Shown here: in pieces, positions 56,235 through 64,000 of the stretch
How positions within the stretch are numbered: the stretch's first letter is position 1
How the letters are laid out: each line of letters begins with the position of its first letter
NCBI RefSeq assembly: GCF_001278805.1
Contig: NZ_CP012602.1
Location: forward strand, 4,548,501 to 4,612,500
Direction of reading: 5' to 3'
Source: Bacillus sp. FJAT-18017
GTDB taxonomy: Bacteria; Bacillota; Bacilli; Bacillales; Cytobacillaceae
Length of the DNA: 64,000 nucleotides
Program-made: the position numbers and the translations under genes
The notes under the pieces: model-generated
Database searches by the model: none
What the model saw: only the letters and a program-made list of their open reading frames with translations
Told to the model about the DNA's origin: nothing

Positions 56235-58520
56235 TTGAAACGTGTATTTTTTGTTCTAGTCTCATTTGTTTTGCTTGCCTCGGTTTTTATAACTCCACAG
56301 CCTATTAATATTCATGCAGAAACAAACGGTACTCAAGGCTATGTGAAAAAATTAGGCGTACCTCATTACACCATTGGAATTTTCTCAAGTGCTTATGGTG
56401 AGGGCCCAAATGGGACTCAGGCTACCTTTGTTGCATCAGGCGGGGTATTTAACGTGATCAATACGGTTACTGGGGAGAGAATGGCTAGCCATAAGCTAAA
56501 TAACACAAGCTCAATTTGGGGAATAACCGTCGATCCTTCGGGTTTGGTTTATCTTGCTGATACGACCAACCTCTTCCGTTATGACCCCCAAACAGATAAG
56601 CTTGAGGACCTTGGACGAGCAACACAAACAGAATCAGCAACATGGGGAATCACATCTGATGAAAATGGCCGTATTTATGGCGGCACGTACCCTAATGGGA
56701 AGGTATTTATGTATGATCCAAAAACAAATGCTTTCACTGATTTCGGCCCAATGGCTGAAGGTTCAGGCTATGCAAGAGATGTTCAAGTGTATAATGGCAA
56801 ACTTTATGTTGGTCTCGGAATTGAGCAGCACCTAATCGAATTTGACCTGGCCACCGGAATGAAAACTGAAATCCTTCTACCGGAAGAAAACCAAGATGAG
56901 GGCACCCCTTATGATGTAGATATCCGCGGGGATTACTTATTTACTCGATTAGAAAGGTCAAGTTCCCTGTTAGTTTATGATCTTGTAAATAAAACTTGGG
57001 TTGATGAAATTACAAAAGTAAAGGGCAGCATGGTCTCTCCTCTAGATAAGGATAATAAGGTATATTTTCACAAAGGAACTACACTCCATTCCTATGATTT
57101 AGATACTCTTGAATTATCCGCAACAGGGCTTAATGACACATGGAGCAGCAAAGGGTTCGGTTGGATTGAACTTGATGTACCAGGCTTTGAAGGTCTGAAT
57201 TTAACAAGCCTGCGCTTTAATGGAACCTATTGGATTTATAATCCAATCACCGGTCAATCAAAAGAAATGACAGCACAAATTGAAGGGCAACCGATTAGCA
57301 TTCAATCCATTACCTTGGGGCCGGATGGAAATATCTATTCCAGCGGCTACCATTCGGGCGGATTTGCCTATTATTCCCCGACAGAAGATAAGATTACAAG
57401 CTTCACTGGATTTGGACAAGGGGAAGGTATTATCGCAACTGAAGATTATTTATATTTAGGTGTCTATCCTGGCGCCAACATCTACCAATATGATCCAACA
57501 CGACCATATGAACATGACCCGACAGTTCCTGAAAAGCAAACCAATCCAAAGGTCTTGTTTTCATTAAAAGGAATGGAACAGGATCGCCCATTTGCCTGGG
57601 CAGAGGGTGATGGCCATGTTTTTGTAGGGACCGTTCCTGATTATGGTGTGCTTGGTGGAACACTATCCATCATAAATGAAGCTACAGGTGAGCACGAAAC
57701 ATTTAGAAATGTTGTACAGGATCAGAGTATTATCTCTCTCCAATACAAAGATGGATTAATCTATGGCGGTACAAGCGTATATGGCGGTTTAGACAGTAAA
57801 CCGACCGCAGATGATGCAAAGCTATTTATTTTTGACCCAGAAACAAAAGAAAAAGTATACGAAGGGACTCCGATTCCAGGAGAAAGAGGAATTGGTACCC
57901 TTGAATTTGATGACGAAGGTTATTTATGGGGTATGACTCAAGGTAAAATTTTTAAATTTGATCCAGAATCCCGTGAGGTCCTTCAGTCCAAAGAGTTGTT
58001 TAGCTATAGCTGGGAAGGAATTAGTCATTTTTGGAAAGGTCCATTCTTAGATTTTGACGAAGATGGCAACTTCTATGGTTCATCTTTACGTAAATTGTTT
58101 AAATTCAATCCAGATACCTGGGAACTAGAAATTTTGGATGACAATGCTTCACTTTACGCAAAGGATGAAGAAGGGAATATCTACTTTGCCCGCGGAGCAG
58201 AATTATTTGTATACGTAAGAGATAGTAATGCTCCAGATGTTCCAACCGTTTTGAATCCAGTAGCGCCATTGTCAACCAATGACAGGACTCCAGAAATAAC
58301 GGTTGAGACTGAGCCTGGGGCAAAAGTTATCATCATTGATAAGGGCGAAGAAGTCGGTGTTGGCGAAGCGGATGAAAAAGGTATTGCAATAATCAAAACA
58401 ACATCACTTACAAAGGGGATTCATAAGATGAAGGCTTATGTTGTGGATAAAGCCGGAAATGAAAGTGATATGGCTGCAATTCCACACATTATTATTAACA
58501 ATGGAAAAAAGCCTAAATAA
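56235..58520 (+). CDS. Secreted beta-propeller protein with C-terminal Ig-like domain
   Basis: A 761-residue exported protein starting at TTG 56235 (AAGGAGG 10 bases upstream). The signal peptide ends about residue 28 (INIHAE). From about 35 to 650 the sequence repeats a pattern like DPSGLVYLADTTNLFRYDPQT and DENGRIYGGTYPNGKVFMYDP, that is, G-x-I-Y-G-G and F-x-Y-D-P, giving a multi-bladed propeller. The last 95 residues (APDVPTVLNPVAPLSTNDRTP onward, ending KAYVVDKAGNESD) form a bacterial Ig-like domain. The role is unknown; the neighbours are sugar genes, so glycan binding or cutting is possible. Confidence 0.85.
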   Translation: MKRVFFVLVSFVLLASVFITPQPINIHAETNGTQGYVKKLGVPHYTIGIFSSAYGEGPNGTQATFVASGGVFNVINTVTGERMASHKLNNTSSIWGITVDPSGLVYLADTTNLFRYDPQTDKLEDLGRATQTESATWGITSDENGRIYGGTYPNGKVFMYDPKTNAFTDFGPMAEGSGYARDVQVYNGKLYVGLGIEQHLIEFDLATGMKTEILLPEENQDEGTPYDVDIRGDYLFTRLERSSSLLVYDLVNKTWVDEITKVKGSMVSPLDKDNKVYFHKGTTLHSYDLDTLELSATGLNDTWSSKGFGWIELDVPGFEGLNLTSLRFNGTYWIYNPITGQSKEMTAQIEGQPISIQSITLGPDGNIYSSGYHSGGFAYYSPTEDKITSFTGFGQGEGIIATEDYLYLGVYPGANIYQYDPTRPYEHDPTVPEKQTNPKVLFSLKGMEQDRPFAWAEGDGHVFVGTVPDYGVLGGTLSIINEATGEHETFRNVVQDQSIISLQYKDGLIYGGTSVYGGLDSKPTADDAKLFIFDPETKEKVYEGTPIPGERGIGTLEFDDEGYLWGMTQGKIFKFDPESREVLQSKELFSYSWEGISHFWKGPFLDFDEDGNFYGSSLRKLFKFNPDTWELEILDDNASLYAKDEEGNIYFARGAELFVYVRDSNAPDVPTVLNPVAPLSTNDRTPEITVETEPGAKVIIIDKGEEVGVGEADEKGIAIIKTTSLTKGIHKMKAYVVDKAGNESDMAAIPHIIINNGKKPK

Positions 58521-58537
58521 AATAATGTAGCAAAATA

Positions 58538-58580
58538 GGGTTGTTCCATAAGTCATTTAATCTGACTTATGGAACAGCCC
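58538..58580. terminator. Long bidirectional hairpin between converging genes
   Basis: An 18-bp inverted repeat (GGGTTGTTCCATAAGTCA against TGACTTATGGAACAGCCC, one wobble) with a seven-base loop. T-rich sequence follows on the plus strand (CTTTTT). It separates the propeller gene from the converging GH4 gene. Confidence 0.85.
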
Positions 58581-58621
58581 CTACCTTTTTCAAACGTCTT
58601 AGCAGAACTGCACAGTGCGAT

Positions 58622-59923
58622 TTAATTAAACTTTGGTAACCAATCACCATGTGCTTCAATGAGGTCATCACATAATGAAACAATATCATCAAGTGATAGC
58701 TCTGCTGCCGTATGTGGATCCAGCATGGCAGCCTGATAAATATATTCTTTTCTTCTAGTCATTGCTGCTTCTATTGTAAGTAATTGCGTATTAATATTTG
58801 TCCGATTTAAAGCAGCTAACTGTTCTGGAAGCTCCCCAATATAGGTAGGAGCAACCCCGCTAGCATCAACAAGACAAGGAACTTCCACACATGCTTTTTC
58901 GGGCAGATTACTAATCAAACCACCTGTATTTAGGACATTACCCCCAAATTTAAACGGTATATCTGTTTCCATTGCCTCAATAATGCGTGATCCATATTCA
59001 TGTGAACGCTCATGCGATAAATTTTTATTATCAACCAAGTCTTTACGCATGTTTTTCCAGTCCTCAATTTGATTGACGCATCTTCTTGGATATTCATCCA
59101 ATGGGATATTAAAACGATTAATTAACTCCGGGTACCTGCTTTTAATAAAGTACGGGTGATACTCGGCATTATGCTCCGAGGATTCGGTAACATAATAACC
59201 AAAATGGTTCATTAGTTCAAAGCGAACCATATCATTATGCTGCATCTTTTGTTTTTCCTTTGCTTTTTTCTTGATTTCTGGGTACAAATCCTTTCCATTT
59301 CGGGTAATCTCCAACAACCATGCCATATGATTAATCCCAGCAATCTTCCACTGTACTTTATCGGTTGGCATTTCCAACGACTCTAACAGTCTGCTGGCAC
59401 AAACTTGGACACTGTGACATAATCCAACTGTTTTAATATTTGTATACCGTAACATCGTACCAGTCAAAACCGCCATTGGATTCGTATAATTTAAAAACCA
59501 TGCATCTGGACAAACCTCTTCCATATCTTGAGCAATGTCCATCATGACCGGGATAGTCCGTAAACTACGGAATATCCCCCCTATTCCAACTGTATCGGCA
59601 ATGGTTTGACGCAGGTTATATTTTTTTGGTATCTCAAAATCTATTATTGTACCTGGGTCATACCCGCCAACATGAATCGTGTTAATTATATATTTCGCGT
59701 TTCTTAAAGCATTCTTGCGGTCAGTATAAGAAACAATGTTCACGGTCGATTGAAGATTCTTCTTTAAATTAGTCAACATTGCTTCAGATTCTCTTAATCT
59801 TTCATGATTTATATCATATAATGCTAATTCAAATCCTTGAAGCGCTTCCACAGTCATGCAATCTCCCAATATATTTTTTGCAAATGCTGTGCTCCCCGCT
59901 CCAAGGATGGTGATTTTAGACAT
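58622..59923 (-). CDS. GH4 family alpha-galactosidase / glycosidase
   Basis: A 433-residue GH4 enzyme. MSKITILGAGSTAFAKNIL is the NAD site; FLNYTNPMAVLTG and GLCHSVQ (Cys-His of the metal site) match the MelA-type alpha-galactosidases, as does GINHMAWLLE. It works with NAD and Mn2+ by redox elimination. It lies downstream of a sugar-binding lipoprotein gene on the same strand. Substrate is likely an alpha-galactoside such as melibiose, but other alpha-glycosides cannot be ruled out. Confidence 0.92.
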   Translation of the reverse strand: MSKITILGAGSTAFAKNILGDCMTVEALQGFELALYDINHERLRESEAMLTNLKKNLQSTVNIVSYTDRKNALRNAKYIINTIHVGGYDPGTIIDFEIPKKYNLRQTIADTVGIGGIFRSLRTIPVMMDIAQDMEEVCPDAWFLNYTNPMAVLTGTMLRYTNIKTVGLCHSVQVCASRLLESLEMPTDKVQWKIAGINHMAWLLEITRNGKDLYPEIKKKAKEKQKMQHNDMVRFELMNHFGYYVTESSEHNAEYHPYFIKSRYPELINRFNIPLDEYPRRCVNQIEDWKNMRKDLVDNKNLSHERSHEYGSRIIEAMETDIPFKFGGNVLNTGGLISNLPEKACVEVPCLVDASGVAPTYIGELPEQLAALNRTNINTQLLTIEAAMTRRKEYIYQAAMLDPHTAAELSLDDIVSLCDDLIEAHGDWLPKFN

Positions 59924-59977
59924 TTACGTTTCCCACCTTATTTAACTAAAGTTTCCCGTACTCAATTAAGTTTATCT

Positions 59978-61228
59978 TTACTTTGTAAGCTCAGCCTTAA
60001 TCGCTTCTTCCGCGGCTTGAATCGCTTCTTTTGGGGTCATATCTCCTGCCATCATTGCCTGGATTTGAGCCTGAATTACTGGCATGACTGCCCTGCCTTT
60101 TGGATGGATGACTCCTGGGCGAACATATTGTGTGTTCTCTGCGATCTGACTTAAATATTTTTCATCTGCAAAAATATCTCTCGCAGATTCTCTTGCAGGG
60201 ATAAACTTGGTAAGCTTATTAAACTTTCTTTGATTCTCTGCATTTGTTATTGTCTTTAAAAACTCAGCTGCTGCATCCGGATTATCACTATTAGAAGGAA
60301 CGACAAACATTCCAGTGGTACCATAAGCTACTTGTTCCTTATTTTTTAGAGGCGGTGAAATGACGAAATTAAAATCTTCATTCTTCTCCAACTCAGCTAT
60401 TAAATCTGCGGAACCCATCCTGGCTAACATTTTCCCGCCAAACCACAATTCATTATGATCGGTTGCAGTGATTGAATCCTCAGGAATCCAGCCTTTTTTA
60501 TACATGTCATTTATAAATTCAAATGCCTCTAAGCCTTCCGGGCTGTTGATCAAAACTTCATTATTTTCGTTAACAACATCTCCACCTGCCTGCCATAGCC
60601 ATGGATATAACGTGTGATTCATCGATCCGCCACCTGGATAACTCATTGCATAAAACCCTTTGGCCTTCGCTTTTTCAGCCCATTTTTCAAATTCTTCCCA
60701 TGTTTTCGGAAGATTATTTGGATCTTCCCCGATTGCTTTAATTACATCAACATTATAAAAAAATGTAGTTGCTTCTTGTAATATAGGAAGGCCGTATGTT
60801 TTATCCTTCCATTTAGTTGCAATTAATGCAGTATCAACAAAATCATCCATATCATTGTCTTTCAAATAAGGATCCAGTTCTAATAACATGCCCACATCAG
60901 CATATTGCGGCATCTGATCAGGAATAGCATAAAAAACATCTGGACCCTTTTTAGCTGCCAGTGCTGTAAGTATCTTCTGATCCCGGTTTGGCCATGGTAT
61001 TGTCTCAAAATTTACCTTAACGTCAAATTTTTCTTCATAAGAAGCAATTATCTCTTCCCACATTGCCTCTTCTAATTCCGGTCCACCAGTATATGGATGC
61101 GCCCAAACCGTTATTTCACCGGATATTTCTCCTTTTTTAACGTTCCCTTTCGACTTTTCATTCGAACTGCATGCTGATAATGCTAAACCTAAAATAACAA
61201 GTAATAAAAGAAGACTAAATTTTTTCAT
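59978..61228 (-). CDS. Orphan sugar-binding lipoprotein
   Basis: A 416-residue lipoprotein with lipobox LALSAC (Cys20). Binding-protein features: EITVWAHPYTGGPELEEAMW, AAKKGPDVFYAIPDQMPQY and GLPILQEATTFFYN are of the maltose type. It precedes the GH4 gene but no permease genes accompany it, so it may use permeases elsewhere, possibly the pair at 53.8-55.9 kb. A cre-like site lies upstream, indicating carbon catabolite control. Confidence 0.92.
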   Translation of the reverse strand: MKKFSLLLLLVILGLALSACSSNEKSKGNVKKGEISGEITVWAHPYTGGPELEEAMWEEIIASYEEKFDVKVNFETIPWPNRDQKILTALAAKKGPDVFYAIPDQMPQYADVGMLLELDPYLKDNDMDDFVDTALIATKWKDKTYGLPILQEATTFFYNVDVIKAIGEDPNNLPKTWEEFEKWAEKAKAKGFYAMSYPGGGSMNHTLYPWLWQAGGDVVNENNEVLINSPEGLEAFEFINDMYKKGWIPEDSITATDHNELWFGGKMLARMGSADLIAELEKNEDFNFVISPPLKNKEQVAYGTTGMFVVPSNSDNPDAAAEFLKTITNAENQRKFNKLTKFIPARESARDIFADEKYLSQIAENTQYVRPGVIHPKGRAVMPVIQAQIQAMMAGDMTPKEAIQAAEEAIKAELTK

Positions 61229-61667
61229 CCCCTAAACCCCTTTCCAGTTTTAAAAAAATTTACCGAAAGCACGATATAAGAAATAGGTAAGCGCTCTCAA
61301 ATTAGAATTTAAGAATTTCCCCCTTTCAATAGATCCTTATTTCTAACAAAAAGGTGAAGATTTCCTTTCAATTTCCATCCCTTCTAATTTTAATCTTACT
61401 GAAGATTGGTAGGTTATCCCACTGTTTTTGCTGTCGAGAAAGTGACCTTAAGTCGATTGATATTAAAATGTTAGAAAACCGACGGTTATAAATTTTACAT
61501 ATAAAATCCTAATATGGCATACGGAACGATTTTAATCAGCTTATGCAGTTAAGCGCCTATCAATATAAAATTCTGTACAAAAAGTGGATTATAAAGAATT
61601 AGAAGATGTCTTAGTAAAAGGCAAATATTAGATTGGGGAAGTTTTATTTGAAGTGTGAAGAAAAGTA
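61229..61667. other. Promoter region of the GH4 operon
   Basis: This gap of 439 bp separates the sugar-binding gene from the tRNA terminator. It contains the cre-like site and AT-rich sequence suitable for a promoter reading left. A small open frame near 61560-61650 (KVDYKELEDVLVKGKY on the plus strand) looks like a remnant of a small gene but has no start. Confidence 0.4.
61286..61299. promoter_or_regulatory. cre-like CcpA site
   Basis: GGTAAGCGCTCTCA fits the consensus TGWAAGCGYTWNCA with two mismatches. It lies 58 bases upstream of the sugar-binding lipoprotein start, in the promoter area, so glucose should repress this operon through CcpA. Confidence 0.55.
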
Positions 61668-61702
61668 AAAAGGCCTCTCACTTAATAGTGAGAAGCCTTT
61701 TC
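61668..61702 (-). terminator. Terminator of the rrn-tRNA operon
   Basis: AAAAGGC-TCTCAC and GTGAGA-GCCTTTT pair around TTAATA; on the minus strand TTTTTACTTTTC follows. It comes 28 bases after the last tRNA. Confidence 0.85.
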
Positions 61703-61729
61703 ACAAAAAACATTCCTGCTGTTGGTTGA

Positions 61730-61811
61730 TACCGGTGGCCGGGGTCGAACCGGCACTCCTCTCGGAACACGATTTTGAGTCGTGCGCGTCTGCCAATTCC
61801 GCCACACCGGC
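61730..61811 (-). tRNA. tRNA-Leu (CAA)
   Basis: The anticodon loop CTCAAAA gives CAA. Class II tRNA with a short variable arm. The 3' CCA is not encoded. Confidence 0.95.
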
Positions 61812-61832
61812 ATAATAATGAATTGGTCTTTT

Positions 61833-61907
61833 TGGAGGCGGCAACCGGATTTGAACCGGTGAATAAAGGTTTTGCAGACCTTTGCCTTACCACTTGGCTA
61901 TGCCGCC
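61833..61907 (-). tRNA. tRNA-Cys (GCA)
   Basis: The anticodon loop CTGCAAA gives GCA. CCA encoded. Confidence 0.96.
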
Positions 61908-61915
61908 GGACTAAA

Positions 61916-61990
61916 TGGAGCGGAAGACGGGATTCGAACCCGCGACCCCCACCTTGGCAAGGTGGTGTTCTACCACTGAACTACTTCCGC
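61916..61990 (-). tRNA. tRNA-Gly (GCC)
   Basis: Acceptor GCGGAAG; anticodon loop TTGCCAA gives GCC. CCA encoded. Confidence 0.96.
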
Positions 61991-61996
61991 AATTGA

Positions 61997-62068
61997 CTGG
62001 GCTAGCAGGGATCGAACCTACGAATGACGGAGTCAAAGTCCGTTGCCTTACCGCTTGGCTATAGCCCA
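61997..62068 (-). tRNA. tRNA-Gln (TTG)
   Basis: Anticodon loop CTTTGAC gives TTG. Acceptor TGGGCTA. CCA not encoded. Confidence 0.95.
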
Positions 62069-62087
62069 ATATTGCAAAAACTAAAAG

Positions 62088-62162
62088 GGGCGACTGATGG
62101 GAATCGAACCCACGAATGCCTGAACCACAATCAGGTGCGTTAACCACTTCGCCACAATCGCC
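62088..62162 (-). tRNA. tRNA-His (GTG)
   Basis: Anticodon loop TTGTGGT gives GTG. Acceptor GGCGATT. CCA not encoded. A substrate for queuosine modification by QueG. Confidence 0.95.
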
Positions 62163-62175
62163 ATAAATATAAAAT

Positions 62176-62249
62176 TGGCAGGGGTAGTAGGAATCGAACC
62201 CACACCAAAGGTTTTGGAGACCTTCGTTCTACCTTTAAACTATACCCCT
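62176..62249 (-). tRNA. tRNA-Trp (CCA)
   Basis: Anticodon loop CTCCAAA gives CCA. 3' CCA encoded. Confidence 0.96.
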
Positions 62250-62253
62250 AAAA

Positions 62254-62338
62254 TGGTGGAGGGGGACGGATTCGAACCGCCGAACCCTGAGGGAGCGGAT
62301 TTACAGTCCGCCGCGTTTAGCCACTTCGCTACCCCTCC
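62254..62338 (-). tRNA. tRNA-Tyr (GTA)
   Basis: Anticodon loop CTGTAAA gives GTA. Long variable arm. CCA encoded. Confidence 0.96.
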
Positions 62339-62344
62339 AACAAA

Positions 62345-62420
<76 letters not shown>

Positions 62421-62433
62421 ATAAAACTATAAA

Positions 62434-62509
62434 TGGTGGCTCAGGACGGAATCGAACCGCCGACACATGGATTTTCAGTCCATTGCTCTACCGACTGAGC
62501 TACTGAGCC
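62434..62509 (-). tRNA. tRNA-Phe (GAA)
   Basis: Anticodon loop CTGAAAA gives GAA. CCA encoded. Confidence 0.96.
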
Positions 62510-62562
62510 ATAATACCATTTTTGACAACATATTTAAAGCGCCAATTTTTACAAGTAAAAAA

Positions 62563-62639
62563 TGGCGGTCTGGACGGGACTCGAACCCGCGACCTCCTGC
62601 GTGACAGGCAGGCATTCTAACCAACTGAACTACCAGACC
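62563..62639 (-). tRNA. tRNA-Asp (GTC)
   Basis: Anticodon loop CTGTCAC gives GTC. CCA encoded. Confidence 0.96.
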
Positions 62640-62642
62640 GTA

Positions 62643-62716
<74 letters not shown>

Positions 62717-62730
62717 ACGATAAAAACTTA

Positions 62731-62806
62731 TGGTGGAGGATGACGGGATCGAACCGCCGACCCTCTGCTTGTAAGGCAGATGCTCTCCCAGCTGAGCTAA
62801 TCCTCC
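62731..62806 (-). tRNA. tRNA-Val (TAC)
   Basis: Anticodon loop CTTACAA gives TAC. CCA encoded. Confidence 0.96.
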
Positions 62807-62811
62807 ATTTA

Positions 62812-62886
62812 TGGTGACCCCTACGGGATTCGAACCCGTGTTACCGCCGTGAAAGGGCGGTGTCTTAACCGCTTGACCAAGGGGCC
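62812..62886 (-). tRNA. tRNA-Glu (TTC)
   Basis: Anticodon loop CTTTCAC gives TTC. CCA encoded. Confidence 0.96.
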
Positions 62887-62906
62887 AATATCTATTAAAT
62901 ATGTAA

Positions 62907-62997
62907 TGGCGGAGAGCAAGGGATTTGAACCCTTGATACGCGGTTAGCGTATACACGATTTCCAATCGTGCTCCTTCGGCCACTCGGACAGCTCTCC
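62907..62997 (-). tRNA. tRNA-Ser (GGA)
   Basis: Anticodon loop TTGGAAA gives GGA. Long variable arm. CCA encoded. Confidence 0.96.
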
Positions 62998-63001
62998 ATT
63001 T

Positions 63002-63076
63002 TGGCTCCGCAGGTAGGACTCGAACCTACGACCGATCGGTTAACAGCCGATTGCTCTACCACTGAGCTACTGCGGA
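63002..63076 (-). tRNA. tRNA-Asn (GTT)
   Basis: Anticodon loop CTGTTAA gives GTT. CCA encoded. First tRNA after the 5S gene. Confidence 0.96.
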
Positions 63077-63084
63077 ATATTAAA

Positions 63085-63202
<118 letters not shown>

Positions 63203-63315
63203 AATGAAGACATATATTATTATAATGCCTTTTTGAAATTTTTCAAGGGGAAATTTATTCCCTCAAAACTGGGTAATCGTAAGGAAGAATCAGAAGAACA
63301 TCAAGTAATCAAATA

Positions 63316-64000
<685 letters not shown>

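Overview
The window is a chromosomal segment of a spore-forming Bacillaceae bacterium. The host genes follow the Bacillus order queG-yhbB-trmL-(nitroreductase)-prkA-yhbH. The tRNA cluster after the 5S gene (Asn-Ser-Glu-Val-fMet-Asp-Phe-Thr-Tyr-Trp-His-Gln-Gly-Cys-Leu) has the order of Bacillus subtilis trnD, as I remember it. I do not assign a species. Base composition, strong AGGAGG-type ribosome sites and ATP-dependent carbohydrate uptake genes without their own ATPase all fit this group.

Layout. 1-3.2 kb: host genes (PH-domain protein, NRDE protein, two tandem paralogous membrane proteins, ZIP-like membrane protein). 3.29-3.43 kb: the cut-off 3' end of yhbH. 3.42-43.14 kb: a 39.7 kb siphovirus-type prophage bounded by a 13-bp direct repeat. 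43.1-51 kb: the truncated main part of yhbH, then prkA, a nitroreductase, trmL, yhbB and queG. 50.9-61.2 kb: a tRNA-binding-domain protein, a SplA-like protein, a sugar ABC importer, a secreted beta-propeller protein, and a GH4 glycosidase with an orphan solute-binding lipoprotein. 61.7-64 kb: 15 tRNA genes, 5S rRNA and the 3' end of 23S rRNA.

Prophage. From attL rightward: a small module with an FtsK-like ATPase and a replication-relaxation protein; an XRE regulator with a lipoprotein; a two-gene soluble/membrane pair behind nested inverted repeats (a candidate exclusion system); lysis genes; two accessory genes, one HEPN-like; tail tip, tape measure, a frameshifted tail chaperone pair, tail tube, connectors, HK97-type capsid, protease, portal, terminase and HNH endonuclease. 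An accessory belt at 26-34.5 kb mixes strands and holds a DUF4145-like protein, a nucleoside deoxyribosyltransferase-like protein, a GIY-YIG nuclease, a frameshifted cytosine methyltransferase and an ATP-dependent DNA ligase. The early region at 34.5-38.9 kb carries a DnaD-like initiator, RusA resolvase, a dUTPase-like protein and a tyrosine recombinase catalytic domain. The switch region has a LexA-like CI repressor facing a Cro-like gene and antirepressor. A large serine recombinase lies next to attR.

Main point. The prophage splits yhbH, a sporulation gene, inside a codon-preserving 13-bp core. Excision would restore an open frame of 388 codons. The layout matches the known sporulation-linked intervening elements skin (sigK) and SP-beta (spsM), so this prophage is a strong candidate for a further case of developmentally controlled gene reconstitution. 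Two genes in the prophage (the methyltransferase and a small coiled-coil gene) each lack one base in a homopolymer, which could be real decay or sequencing error.
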